Of a stretch of 49,940 nucleotides of DNA, positions 16,113 through 24,649 are shown piece by piece. The stretch covers positions 39,971 through 89,910 of the forward strand of contig JACNLA010000024.1 of the NCBI GenBank assembly GCA_014381745.1, given 5' to 3'. The translations under genes were made by a program, and so were the position numbers. Positions within the stretch are counted from its first letter, which is position 1; each line of letters opens with the position of its first letter. This stretch comes from Actinomycetota bacterium. GTDB taxonomy: Bacteria > Actinomycetota > Acidimicrobiia > Acidimicrobiales > MedAcidi-G1. The notes under the pieces were generated by a model. It made no database searches, was not told the DNA's origin, and saw nothing but the letters and a program-made list of their open reading frames with translations.

Positions 16113-16523
16113 CTAGTGGTCCCCGGGAATCGTCTCGATAGTCGTGTCCAGGTTGTGGTAGTCGCCGGCCTCGTCGCCAAAGAGCGCCAGGCCGGTTGTT
16201 AGCCCTGTCGGCTGGTCCAATGTGCCGGCCGAGATCGACAGCTTGGAGGCCTTGTCGTCGGCCCGCCAGAACAGGGTTGAACCACACCGGCTGCAGAACC
16301 CGTACTGCACCGTGTCGGTCGGGTGGTACCAGGTGAGCGTCTCATCGGAATCGAACTTGACCTCGCCAAGATTGGCATCAGTGCCCGCCATGAAATGCCC
16401 GGTAATCCTGCGGCACGGCTCACAGTGACAGTTGATGACCTCCCTCAGGGCACCACTAACCCGGTAACGAACACCACCGCAGTGGCAGCCACCGGATGCC
16501 GTGGTTGACGGCTCTTCGCTCAT
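16113..16523 (-). CDS. GFA (glutathione-dependent formaldehyde-activating / CENP-V) family zinc protein
   Basis: A 136-residue protein with the three cysteine clusters of the GFA fold: GGCHCGGVRYRV, NCHCEPCRRITG and GFCSRCGSTLFW, which bind two zinc ions. The name comes from one enzyme that helps form S-hydroxymethylglutathione, but most bacterial members have no proven reaction, and actinobacteria generally lack glutathione. The ATG at 16523 overlaps the ppdK stop (ATGA), so it is translated together with pyruvate phosphate dikinase; the longer upstream frame lies inside ppdK. Confidence 0.88.
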   Translation of the reverse strand: MSEEPSTTASGGCHCGGVRYRVSGALREVINCHCEPCRRITGHFMAGTDANLGEVKFDSDETLTWYHPTDTVQYGFCSRCGSTLFWRADDKASKLSISAGTLDQPTGLTTGLALFGDEAGDYHNLDTTIETIPGDH

Positions 16524-19201
16524 TGCCCCAGCCTCGCATATCCCGGTGTCCCAGAATCCATAACGGCGTGGGCAGCGGCCAGCCGGGCTGTCGGCAGGCG
16601 GGCAGGTGAGCACGACAGGTAGTCGACCCCCGACGCGAGCAGGCGCACGATCGAATGCGGATCTCCGGCATGTTCCCCACAGACACCGACCTTCAGGCCT
16701 GGCTGGGCAGCCCGGCCACGCTCCACCGCCAGATCGACCAACTCCCCCACACCGGCTTCATCGAGGTGTGCAAACGGATTCTGATCGAGCAGTCCCCGCT
16801 CCAGATAGAGGTCTATGAACCGGCCCTCGACATCGTCGCGGGAGAAGCCGAATGTCAACTGCGTCAGGTCGTTGCTGCCCACCGAGAAGAAGTCGGCATG
16901 CCCGGCCAGTTCCCCTGCCAGCAGCGCAGCCCTTGGCGTCTCGATCATGGTTCCGACGTGTGGGTCCTCACCAAGGCCAACCTCGACCGCTGTTTCTTTC
17001 ACCCACTCGACAGCGGCGGCAAGTTCAGGACCGGAAACCGTCAACGGAATCATGACCTCGACAACGGGATTCCCACCAGCGTCACGTCGGGCCAGCACGG
17101 CTGAAAACAGGGCACGGGCCTGCATCCGGTAGAGGCCCGGTCGCAAATGGGCGAGACGAACGCCACGGGTACCCATCATCGGGTTCACCTCGGTCCAGTA
17201 GCGAGCCGACCTGAGCAGTGCAGTTCCGTCAGCGTCGAGTTCACCCTTCGCCTCGGCGACCACCAGGTCGCCCACGTCCGGTAGAAACTCGTGGAGAGGT
17301 GGATCGAGTAGCCGCACCGTTACCGGCAGCCCGTCCATTGCCTCGAGGATCCCCTCGAAATCGGCCTGTTGGACGGACCCAAGTTGTTCGAGCGCCACCG
17401 CTTCGGCCTCTTCGGTCTCAGCGAGGATCATTGCGCGCACCAGCGGTAGACGATCGGGGCTGAGAAACATGTGCTCTGTGCGACACAGGCCAATCCCGAC
17501 GGCACCGGCCTCACGGGCCGCAAGAGCGTCTGCAGCCGTGTCGGCGTTGGCCCTGATTTCGAGGGTCCCTGCAGCAACCTCGTCGGCCCAACCCAGAATC
17601 AGATCCAGTTCCGGCGGAACTGCCGACTCGACAACGGCCCTCCCGCCAAGCGTCACCGAGCCCGTGGAGCCATCTATCGAGATCGTGTCGCCCTCGGCTA
17701 CCACCGTGTCTCCGACACGGAAGTGGTCGTCGGCCACATCGACTTCTTCGGCGCCACAAACGCACGGGGTTCCCCAGCCGCGGGCAACCACAGCGGCGTG
17801 GCTCACAAGGCCTCCATGCGAGGTCAGGATCCCCTCAACCACCGCCATGGCCGCGACGTCGTCGGGCGATGTCTCACGCCTGACCAGGATCACCTCTTCG
17901 CCACGGTCGACTGCGTCGATGGCAGCCTCGGTGGTCATGTAGGCGCGCCCCACAGCCGCTCCCGGGGACGCCCCCAACCCGTGGGTCACCTCAGGGGCGC
18001 CCGTCTCGGAAAAGCCCGCGTGCAGAATCTGTGAGAGGTGGTCAGGGGTGATTCGGGCCACCGCCTCAGCCTTGGACAGGCCGACCAGTTGCTCGTCGAC
18101 AAACTGGGTGGCGATCCTGACCGCGGCCTCACCGGTTCGCTTGCCTACGCGGCACTGGAGGATGTGGAGTCGGCCCTGTTCTACGGTGAACTCAACGTCG
18201 CACATGTCGCGGTAATGGCCCTCAAGCGAACCAAGTGCCTTCTCAAGCTCGGCCCCCTGATCGGGCATGAGTCGGCTGAAGTCATCGATGGACTGTGTGG
18301 CATGAGTTCCCGAGACCACGTCCTCACCCTGGGCGTTGAGGAGAAAGTCGCCGGTGAGTCGATTGTCGCCGGTTGCAGGATCACGCGTGAAGACAACGCC
18401 ACTTCCAGAGGCATCGTCACGGTTGCCAAAGACCATCGCCTGGATGGTGCAGGCGGTTCCAAGACTGCCTGAGATGTCCTCGCGTCTCCGGTACTCGACA
18501 GCCCGTTCGCCCATCCAGGAATCGAATACCGCTGCCACGGCAGCGCGTAGTTGATCGAACGGGTCCTCCGGGAGCGCAGCCCCGTCGCTGCCGTCCACGA
18601 TCGCGTGCAGATCGTCAAGCAGCCCTGCCAGGGCACCGGCATCCAGATCAGCCTCGCGATCGGCTCCCGCCTCTCGGACAGCGGCTGCAACGACCTCCGG
18701 CAGGTCGGCATCGACGCCGAGAACGACATCGGCGTAGGACTGAACGAAACGACGGTGAGAGTCGAGCGCGAAGCGTGCGCTGGTGGCCCTGCCAAGGCCA
18801 GCCACCGTCTCGCCGTTGAGACCGAGGTTCAAGACGGTGTCCATCATCCCCGGCATCGAGATCGCTGCTCCCGACCGGACGCTCAGCAGCAGCGGGTTGG
18901 CGGGATCGCCGAGACGACGTCCTGTGCGCTCTTCCAGTCCTGTCACGGCAGTGCGGAGTTCCCGATCAAGGTCATCTGGCCAGCCGCTGGCCAGGTACGA
19001 AAGGCACACCTCGGTGGTGATCGTGAACGCCGGTGGCACAGGGAGCGTCAGGGTTGTTGCCATCTCGGCAAGAGAAGCCCCCTTGCCACCCATCAGTGCC
19101 CTCTTCTGGTCGGGCGTCAGGTGGTCGGCCTCGTCGATGAACACGATCGACGGCGACCCTGCATCAACCGTCTCCAGCCTGTAAGGCTCACCTCCGACCA
19201 T
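16520..19201 (-). CDS. ppdK: Pyruvate, phosphate dikinase
   Basis: An 893-residue cytoplasmic enzyme interconverting pyruvate, ATP and Pi with PEP, AMP and PPi. Domains in order: nucleotide-grasp domain (GGKGASLAEM, SVRSGAAISMPGMMDTVLNL), phosphohistidine domain (GGLVSHAAVVARGWGTPCV, with the swivelling catalytic His), and PEP/pyruvate barrel (GIGLCRTEHMF, the conserved FFSVGSNDLTQ, and the catalytic Cys in GVCGEHAGD). Length is typical. The start is the ATG at 19201; the frame is open to 19345, but that extension would run through tRNA-Leu. With PEP carboxylase and enolase also in the window it points to active C3/C4 interconversion. Confidence 0.95.
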   Translation of the reverse strand: MVGGEPYRLETVDAGSPSIVFIDEADHLTPDQKRALMGGKGASLAEMATTLTLPVPPAFTITTEVCLSYLASGWPDDLDRELRTAVTGLEERTGRRLGDPANPLLLSVRSGAAISMPGMMDTVLNLGLNGETVAGLGRATSARFALDSHRRFVQSYADVVLGVDADLPEVVAAAVREAGADREADLDAGALAGLLDDLHAIVDGSDGAALPEDPFDQLRAAVAAVFDSWMGERAVEYRRREDISGSLGTACTIQAMVFGNRDDASGSGVVFTRDPATGDNRLTGDFLLNAQGEDVVSGTHATQSIDDFSRLMPDQGAELEKALGSLEGHYRDMCDVEFTVEQGRLHILQCRVGKRTGEAAVRIATQFVDEQLVGLSKAEAVARITPDHLSQILHAGFSETGAPEVTHGLGASPGAAVGRAYMTTEAAIDAVDRGEEVILVRRETSPDDVAAMAVVEGILTSHGGLVSHAAVVARGWGTPCVCGAEEVDVADDHFRVGDTVVAEGDTISIDGSTGSVTLGGRAVVESAVPPELDLILGWADEVAAGTLEIRANADTAADALAAREAGAVGIGLCRTEHMFLSPDRLPLVRAMILAETEEAEAVALEQLGSVQQADFEGILEAMDGLPVTVRLLDPPLHEFLPDVGDLVVAEAKGELDADGTALLRSARYWTEVNPMMGTRGVRLAHLRPGLYRMQARALFSAVLARRDAGGNPVVEVMIPLTVSGPELAAAVEWVKETAVEVGLGEDPHVGTMIETPRAALLAGELAGHADFFSVGSNDLTQLTFGFSRDDVEGRFIDLYLERGLLDQNPFAHLDEAGVGELVDLAVERGRAAQPGLKVGVCGEHAGDPHSIVRLLASGVDYLSCSPARLPTARLAAAHAVMDSGTPGYARLGQ

Positions 19202-19249
19202 GATGTGGAAGGTAGCCCACCGATCGTGGGAAGCGATGCCCGCTGACCG

Positions 19250-19335
19250 TGCCCGGGGAGTGACTCGAACACTCACGCCGTCGAAACGGCTGCGGGTTTT
19301 AAGCCCGCTGCGTCTACCAGTTCCGCCACCCGGGC
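19250..19335 (-). tRNA. tRNA-Leu (anticodon UAA)
   Basis: On the minus strand the acceptor arm GCCCGGG (19335-19329) pairs with CCCGGGC (19257-19251), with discriminator A at 19250. The anticodon stem GCGGG/CCCGC holds the loop CTTAAAA, giving anticodon UAA. A long variable arm typical of class II tRNAs lies before the GTTCGAGTC T-loop. The length of about 86 nt fits leucine. CCA is not encoded. It lies 48 nt upstream of ppdK on the same strand. Confidence 0.95.
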
Positions 19336-19396
19336 GTACCACCAACGCTACACAGAGCAGAGGCGACCGGCCTCGGGGACGGAGCCGGCTGCTCGA

Positions 19397-19699
19397 TCAG
19401 GCAGCCAGAGCGGGATCCTCGACGGCCAGCCACAGAGCGGATCGGACGGTGTCGGCGCGTCTGCTGTCCAACAGATTGGCAGCGACGATCCCCTCAATCA
19501 TGTCGGCCACGACGGCACCCCAGGGTCGGCCCTTCACCACCACGGCGACAGTGGACGACTGCTCGCGTCGTTGAATGGACCGTTGCACATCGGCGATCCC
19601 GGGCGGGCTCCTGAACGTGGGCACCTGAAGGCCACGCAGCCTCGCTGCCCTGCCCAGTGAACGGGCGGTCTCGGCAAATCTAAGCGTCGTCGTCTCCAT
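19397..19699 (-). CDS. Small hypothetical protein
   Basis: A 100-residue protein with an ATG at 19699, divergent from the nuclease gene with 38 nt between starts. The N-terminus is basic (SLGRAARLRGLQVPTFRSPP), the middle has RSIQRREQSSTVAVVVKGRPWGAVVADMIEGI, and the end is helical. The composition matches its neighbours and the frame is clean, so I take it as real. I do not recognise a family; the basic first half followed by a hydrophobic strand could be a small nucleic-acid-associated protein, but nothing decides this. Confidence 0.6.
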   Translation of the reverse strand: METTTLRFAETARSLGRAARLRGLQVPTFRSPPGIADVQRSIQRREQSSTVAVVVKGRPWGAVVADMIEGIVAANLLDSRRADTVRSALWLAVEDPALAA

Positions 19700-19737
19700 C
19701 GCCCACGAGTATCACAGGCACCTGTGACAATGCATGT

Positions 19738-20670
19738 GTGGATGAAGCCCTGAACCCCGCCCAACAGGCGGTCCTGGAACAGTTGGGATCCCAAGTCGAG
19801 GATCGGCCCGTGTTCGCCGACGACCTCCGCCATCACCTGCGTGCCGCTCTCGAAACTGCGGTGGAGCCCCATCTGGACCTTTTACCCGACGGCGACGACC
19901 TCTTCCTCAGCAAGCACCGCCTGGCCCAGGTCCACGGCTGTGAGACCATGCTCCTTGCAGACGATGCCGGAGACTTCGAGTGGAAGGTCCCAATTGCCAG
20001 GGGAACGATCGTCCACAAGGCCGTCGAGCTGGCGGTCAACTGGCGCAAGGAAATCCAGCCCGCCACCCTCATCGACGAGGCCCTTGCCAGGTTCGAACAG
20101 GATTCAGGCAGCCTCGGCCACTGGTTGCAGGGCTGCAGCGAAGGTGAGCGGGCCGAGTTGCGTTCGGAGTCCCTGGACTCGTTCACCAAGTACCTCGAGT
20201 GCTGGCCTCCCCTCAAGCCGGCATGGCGGCCCGTGACCGAAAGCCGCCTCAGGGCCGAACTCTGCGAGGGCCGCCTGATCCTGGCCGGCAAGGTGGACCT
20301 CACGCTCGGCATGGCCCAGGGCCAGCGGGCAGGAAAGGTACTGATCGACTTCAAGACAGGCGGCTTTGTTCCGGTCCACCGCGAGGATCTCCGCTTCTAC
20401 GCCCTCCTCGAGGCGCTGCGAATAGGGGTACCGCCCCGCCTTTTGGCCTCCTACTACCTGGACCAGGCGCACTTCGTTCCCGAGGCCGTTACCGAGGAGA
20501 CCCTGTTGGCTACCGTCGCCAGGGTCGCAGACGGTGTCGGCAGGCTGACCTCGCTGCTGCATGGTGGACGCTCTCCCGGGAAACAGACGGGACCCGCCTG
20601 CAGATGGTGCACGGTTCTCAACTCATGTCAGGAAGGCAGCGCCCACATCGAAGACATCAACGACCGCTGA
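19738..20670 (+). CDS. RecB/Cas4-like PD-(D/E)XK nuclease with Fe-S staple
   Basis: A 310-residue protein of the PDDEXK_1 group. Motifs in order: LSKHRLAQVHGCE (C68), GTIVHKAVE (H94), GKVDL (D187), VLIDFKTGG (D204, K206) and a C-terminal C-x2-C-x5-C (C288, C291, C297). C68 with the three C-terminal cysteines makes the four-cysteine iron-staple arrangement of AddB, Cas4 and RecB-type nucleases. It is thus probably a metal-dependent DNA exonuclease for repair, standing alone without a helicase and with no CRISPR array nearby. The start is the GTG at 19738. Confidence 0.86.
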   Translation: MDEALNPAQQAVLEQLGSQVEDRPVFADDLRHHLRAALETAVEPHLDLLPDGDDLFLSKHRLAQVHGCETMLLADDAGDFEWKVPIARGTIVHKAVELAVNWRKEIQPATLIDEALARFEQDSGSLGHWLQGCSEGERAELRSESLDSFTKYLECWPPLKPAWRPVTESRLRAELCEGRLILAGKVDLTLGMAQGQRAGKVLIDFKTGGFVPVHREDLRFYALLEALRIGVPPRLLASYYLDQAHFVPEAVTEETLLATVARVADGVGRLTSLLHGGRSPGKQTGPACRWCTVLNSCQEGSAHIEDINDR

Positions 20671-20689
20671 CCGACCCCGGAGCCGGTCA
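20668..20689. terminator. Hairpin across two convergent stop codons
   Basis: TGACCG (20668-20673) pairs with CGGTCA (20684-20689), and the inside can add short C/G pairing. The TGA of the nuclease gene and the stop of the MFS gene both lie in the stem, so it could serve both directions. No U-run follows. Confidence 0.4.
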
Positions 20690-21934
20690 GTCGTGGTCCA
20701 GGCGTTGGAGTCGACCCGTCCCGAACAGGAGCAGTCCACCCACAACCATGAGCAGGCCCCCTGTCGTCACCACCGGCCTCGGACCGAACGCCGATATCAG
20801 CCAACCCATTGCGAGGTTGGCGAACGGGGTGGTGCCCAGAACCCCCATCAGGTAGATGGCCATTACCCGACCGCGAACGGCATCGTCCACCTGTAGCTGC
20901 ACTGACGAGTTCAGGTTGGATGCAGACGTCAGGTGCATTGCCCCGATGGCCCCGAGGGCCAAGAAACCCACCCAGAAAACCGGGGCCAGCCCAAAGGCCA
21001 CCACCGCAAGCCCGTAACCGACGGTTGCAGCCAGCTGCAGACGGGATCGGCGAACCCGTCCGAGCTCGCCGGCTACCAGGGGGGCCGCCAGGACGGCTCC
21101 GAGTCCTTGGGCCGACCCAAGCACGCCGAACCAGAAGGGTGAAACCTCGAACACCTCCTCGGCGAACACGACCAGTTGGGTGACGATCGGGTTGGAGATG
21201 GTGGCAATCAGGGTCACCGTCAGGATGGCCGTCCTTATTCCGGGCGAAGCAGCCACGTAGCGGATCGATTCCCGGTAGTCGGCCAGAATCGCCCTTCCCG
21301 CCGTGCTGTCCCCATCCGGAGCACCCGACGGCCTCTGGAGCCTCGCCGGGTCCATCATTGCAAGCGCCACGATCACCGGTCCGTTCAGGACCACGGCCAA
21401 GAGGAGCGCCCATCCGGGTCCGGCCAGACCAATCACCAGCCCACCGATTGCAGGGCCCAGGGTTCGAGCGGCGTTGAACTGCGTGGAGTTCAACGTGATC
21501 GCATTGTGGAGGTGCCGGCGCGTTACGCACTCAGACACGAAGGCCTGCCACACGGGGAGCCTCAGGCCGGCGACAAGGCCACGCATGAAGAACAGGGTCA
21601 CCCATGGCCAGGGGTTTCCGACACCCACGACCCATGCCACCACCATCAGGGAAGACACCGCAGCCGACGCTGCGCTTGCCCACAACAACACGCCCCTGCG
21701 ATCGAGGCTGTCCGAAACGTACCCGGCCACCGGGTTCACCAGGAGCATCGGAACGAACGATGCGAACCCGGCGATGCCGATCCACGCTGCCGAACCGGTC
21801 ATCTGGAATATCACGTAGTAGGTGGCAACGAACTGGACCCACCTGCCGTTGCTGGAGAAGAGGCCTCCAATCCAGAACAGCCGGTAGTTCCGTACACGCA
21901 GGGCGGGGAACCTCCCCAGGGAGACCGGATCCAT
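20687..21934 (-). CDS. MFS transporter, EntS-like exporter family
   Basis: A 415-residue membrane protein with about 12 helices. The N-terminus RFPALRVRNYRLFWIGGLFSS and the loop GYVSDSLDRRGVLLWAS (motif A between helices 2 and 3) are typical of the MFS_3 group that exports siderophores, drugs or macrolides. Helix pairs repeat after a central cytoplasmic loop (about residues 190-220). The start is the ATG at 21934; the open frame to 22252 would overlap the divergent hydratase gene and is rejected. The substrate is unknown. Confidence 0.88.
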   Translation of the reverse strand: MDPVSLGRFPALRVRNYRLFWIGGLFSSNGRWVQFVATYYVIFQMTGSAAWIGIAGFASFVPMLLVNPVAGYVSDSLDRRGVLLWASAASAAVSSLMVVAWVVGVGNPWPWVTLFFMRGLVAGLRLPVWQAFVSECVTRRHLHNAITLNSTQFNAARTLGPAIGGLVIGLAGPGWALLLAVVLNGPVIVALAMMDPARLQRPSGAPDGDSTAGRAILADYRESIRYVAASPGIRTAILTVTLIATISNPIVTQLVVFAEEVFEVSPFWFGVLGSAQGLGAVLAAPLVAGELGRVRRSRLQLAATVGYGLAVVAFGLAPVFWVGFLALGAIGAMHLTSASNLNSSVQLQVDDAVRGRVMAIYLMGVLGTTPFANLAMGWLISAFGPRPVVTTGGLLMVVGGLLLFGTGRLQRLDHD

Positions 21935-21998
21935 TCCTGCGACCCTACCGATGCCGCTCAGTGGGTCTGGAAGCGGCCGGCGTGCCAGAATGCCGACC

Positions 21999-22769
21999 AT
22001 GAACGTGCTCCAGACCGAACAACGTGGCCGTGTCGCCGTCCTCACCTTCAACGATCCGGACCGACGCAACGTCGTCTCCGAAGAGTTGAACGCAGCGCTG
22101 CTGTCGACGTTTGATGAACTCGAGGCCGACGAGGGGGTCGGTGCCGTGGTCCTAACCGGTGCAGGAAGGGCGTTCTGCGCCGGAGCGGTCCTCGACAACC
22201 TCCTGTCTGCGGGCGAGGCCGACCCTGAAGGTGGTGGCGACCTTCCCGACATCTACAGCGGCTTCCTCCGGGTCGCCCACTCGACGCTTCCCACCGTTGC
22301 TGCCGTCAACGGGGCAGCCGTGGGCGCTGGGATGAACATGGTGCTTGCATGTGACCTTGTGGTCGCCGGCCGATCCGCACGCTTTGACACCAGGTTTCTT
22401 TCCATCGGCCTGCATCCGGGCGGCGGACACACCTGGCGACTGCGCAACATCACCGACCTGCAGACGGCCAAGGCCATGGTGTTGTTCAACCAGGTTCTGG
22501 ATGGTGAGGAGGCAGCAGCCCGAGGTGTGGCATGGGACTGTGTCGATGATGCCGACCTGGTCGACAGAGCGGTCTCCTACGCAGAGTTGGCGGCAAACCA
22601 CCCGAAGGACCTCGTGGCAAGGACCAAGGCGACCCTCCATTCCACGGCAGAGGTCACCGGGTCAGAGGAGTCCGTCAAGTTGGAGATCGGCCCACAGGTG
22701 TGGTCCATGCACCAACCGGCCTTTGTGGAAATGGTGCAGGGTCTCAAGTCGCGGATCTCCAGCAACTGA
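21999..22769 (+). CDS. Enoyl-CoA hydratase/isomerase family protein lacking both usual catalytic glutamates
   Basis: A 256-residue crotonase-fold protein. It has the oxyanion-hole segments GAGRAFCAGAVLDNL (residues 55-69) and NGAAVGAGMNMVLACDLVVAG (104-124). Hydratases normally carry Glu in the GxGxE motif and again in the GLxPExGG motif; here these read GAGMN and GLHPGGGHTW, so both acidic residues are missing and simple hydration is doubtful. It may be an isomerase, hydrolase or thioesterase-like variant. The start at 21999 lies 64 nt from the divergent MFS gene. Confidence 0.87.
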   Translation: MNVLQTEQRGRVAVLTFNDPDRRNVVSEELNAALLSTFDELEADEGVGAVVLTGAGRAFCAGAVLDNLLSAGEADPEGGGDLPDIYSGFLRVAHSTLPTVAAVNGAAVGAGMNMVLACDLVVAGRSARFDTRFLSIGLHPGGGHTWRLRNITDLQTAKAMVLFNQVLDGEEAAARGVAWDCVDDADLVDRAVSYAELAANHPKDLVARTKATLHSTAEVTGSEESVKLEIGPQVWSMHQPAFVEMVQGLKSRISSN

Positions 22770-22779
22770 TCCCGATGTG

Positions 22780-23388
22780 TCAGGCCAACCACTCCCGTGT
22801 CAACTCGGCGTTCCGCGCAGCCCACTCCTCAGCAGTGATCGCGTACCTGAGGTGGTCCTCCCAGACCCCGTCGATCTCCAGGTAGCGCTCGGCCTGGCCC
22901 TCGCAGCGGAAGCCGACCTTGTCGACAACCCTTCGTGACGCCGTGTTCCGCGGGACGATCGCAACCTGAAGACGGTGTAGGTCCAACTGCTCGAAGGCGA
23001 ATCTGGCCACCACGACCAGCGCCTCCGGTGCGTAGCCACAGCCTGCCTGAGCTTCATCCACCCAGTAGCCGACGTGTGCACTGTGGAAGGCGCCTCGAAT
23101 GAGGTTGGACAGGTTCATCTCGCCGACCAGCTCCTCGCCCAGGAAGACACCGAAACCCCAGCCTGTGCCGAGCTGACGCTCACGGCGCCTGGAACCGCAA
23201 CGTGTAGCAAAGGCCTGGCGGTCCTCAACAGGGTCGGGTTGACCGGGCGTGCGCCTTGGCTCCCACACGACAAGCCATTCCCTGTTGCGCCGTCTAACCC
23301 TCTGCCACTGCTCGAAATCCTCGGGTTCAAGCGGCCTCAGGGTCACCCTGCGGCCACGCAGGACAGGGGTGTCGCTCACCCCAGACAT
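22780..23388 (-). CDS. GNAT acetyltransferase, RimJ/RimL type
   Basis: A 202-residue N-acetyltransferase: LRGRRVTLRPLEPEDFEQW at the N-terminus, then GEMNLSNLIRGAFHSAHVGYWVD, the acetyl-CoA loop region QAGCGYAPEALVVVARFAFEQL and NTASRRVVDKVGFRCEG. It resembles the ribosomal-protein alanine acetyltransferase RimJ, but many paralogues acetylate other amines. The ATG at 23388 is preferred over an in-frame TTG at 23397. It converges on the hydratase with 10 nt between stops. Confidence 0.88.
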   Translation of the reverse strand: MSGVSDTPVLRGRRVTLRPLEPEDFEQWQRVRRRNREWLVVWEPRRTPGQPDPVEDRQAFATRCGSRRRERQLGTGWGFGVFLGEELVGEMNLSNLIRGAFHSAHVGYWVDEAQAGCGYAPEALVVVARFAFEQLDLHRLQVAIVPRNTASRRVVDKVGFRCEGQAERYLEIDGVWEDHLRYAITAEEWAARNAELTREWLA

Positions 23389-23477
23389 AGACGCCAAGCC
23401 ACGCTCATCACCTCATTGTCACCCGGGCCGGGCATAACGACCACACCAGAAGCACGACGGCTCCGGCGGGGTCAAGG

Positions 23478-24593
23478 TCAGACCATCAACTCGTCGAGGG
23501 CACCCAGGAGCATTGTCACGTTTCGCTGCCTGGCCGTGTGGCCCATGCAGCCGATCCGCCAGACCTTTCCTGCGACCGGACCCAACCCGCCGCCGATCTC
23601 GATTCCGTACCTCTCGAGGAGCACGCTGCGTACATCGGCCTCGCTCATCCCGTCTGGAAGCCTCTCCTCTGGAATCCTGACGGCTGTCAACTCCGGCAGC
23701 CTGTGACCCTCTTCGGCGAAGAGCTCAAAGCCCCGGTCGACAAGTCCCGCCTGGAGCCTGTCTCCACAGGCCTGATGCCTTGCGTGAACATTCTCAAGGC
23801 CTTCGTTCAACACCACTCCCAACCCGGCATGAAGTGCGTAGATCATCGAGATCGGGGCCGTGTGGTGGTAGGCGCGGGCCGCCCCGCCCGTCACGTAGGC
23901 GGCGATCATGGAGAAGTCCAGATACCACGACGGTGATCTGTCCACGAAGCGCTTGATCGCAGCTGCCGACACCGTGACCGGAGATATCCCAGGTGGGACA
24001 CCAAGGCACTTCTGGGTGCCGGAATAGGCCAAATCCACCCCCCATTCGTCGATCTCAAGGGGAATCCCGCCGAGGGAGGTCACACAGTCGACAAGCAGGA
24101 GGGAATCACCCTTACCGGCACCTATTTCTGTGACGTCGTTTCGCACGCCCGTCGAGGTCTCGGCGTGAACCACGGCGATCACCTTCGGCGAGGGATGGGC
24201 ATCTAGGAGTTCCTGTTGGTCCAGGGCCATCCCCCACTCAGCCTCGACGCGGACCACATCAGCTCCACAACGACTGGCTACGTCGCACATCCGTTCACCG
24301 AACACGCCGTTGATCCCGATCACGATCGTGTCGCCGGGTCCGACCGTGTTCACGATCGTCGCCTCCATTCCGGCCGACCCGGTGGCCGACACCGGAAAGG
24401 TGAGTGGATTCTGCGTACGAAATACCTGCCTTAGACGATCGTTGGTCTCATCCAGGAGAACTATGAACTCAGGGTCCAGATGACCCATCACTGGGCGGGA
24501 GAATGCCTCGATGACCTCTGGATACGGGTTCCCGGGCCCGGGGCCCATCAGGATGCGGTCGGTGTGAGGTGAAGTCGCGGACATAGCGGTCAT
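23478..24593 (-). CDS. Class V aminotransferase, serine/alanine-glyoxylate type
   Basis: A 371-residue PLP enzyme of the AGXT/serine-glyoxylate aminotransferase group. It starts LMGPGPGNPYPEVIEAFSRP, has the SATGSAGMEATIVN cofactor loop, the VHAETSTGV glyoxylate-type motif, LLVDCVTSLGGIP (D169) and the Schiff-base lysine K195 in YSGTQKCLGVPPG. It makes glycine from glyoxylate using alanine or serine as donor. The family also contains a subunit of purine-catabolic enzymes. It lies 56 nt after ppx on the same strand, and a CitE-like lyase that could produce glyoxylate is 4 kb away. Confidence 0.9.
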   Translation of the reverse strand: MTAMSATSPHTDRILMGPGPGNPYPEVIEAFSRPVMGHLDPEFIVLLDETNDRLRQVFRTQNPLTFPVSATGSAGMEATIVNTVGPGDTIVIGINGVFGERMCDVASRCGADVVRVEAEWGMALDQQELLDAHPSPKVIAVVHAETSTGVRNDVTEIGAGKGDSLLLVDCVTSLGGIPLEIDEWGVDLAYSGTQKCLGVPPGISPVTVSAAAIKRFVDRSPSWYLDFSMIAAYVTGGAARAYHHTAPISMIYALHAGLGVVLNEGLENVHARHQACGDRLQAGLVDRGFELFAEEGHRLPELTAVRIPEERLPDGMSEADVRSVLLERYGIEIGGGLGPVAGKVWRIGCMGHTARQRNVTMLLGALDELMV

Positions 24594-24649
24594 CCAACCG
24601 GCCAGAATGCATTATCGAAACACCTGAAACGCGATTGTGATCCGGACTG

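Noticed and set aside
19202-19345. N-terminal extension of pyruvate phosphate dikinase
   Set aside because: The extension is translated from the antisense-free tRNA-Leu gene region and has no homology to the family; the ATG at 19201 begins the true fold.
21935-22252. Longer start for the MFS transporter
   Set aside because: The extension is Ser/Pro/Arg-rich, lies opposite the hydratase gene and precedes the conserved MFS N-terminus at 21934.
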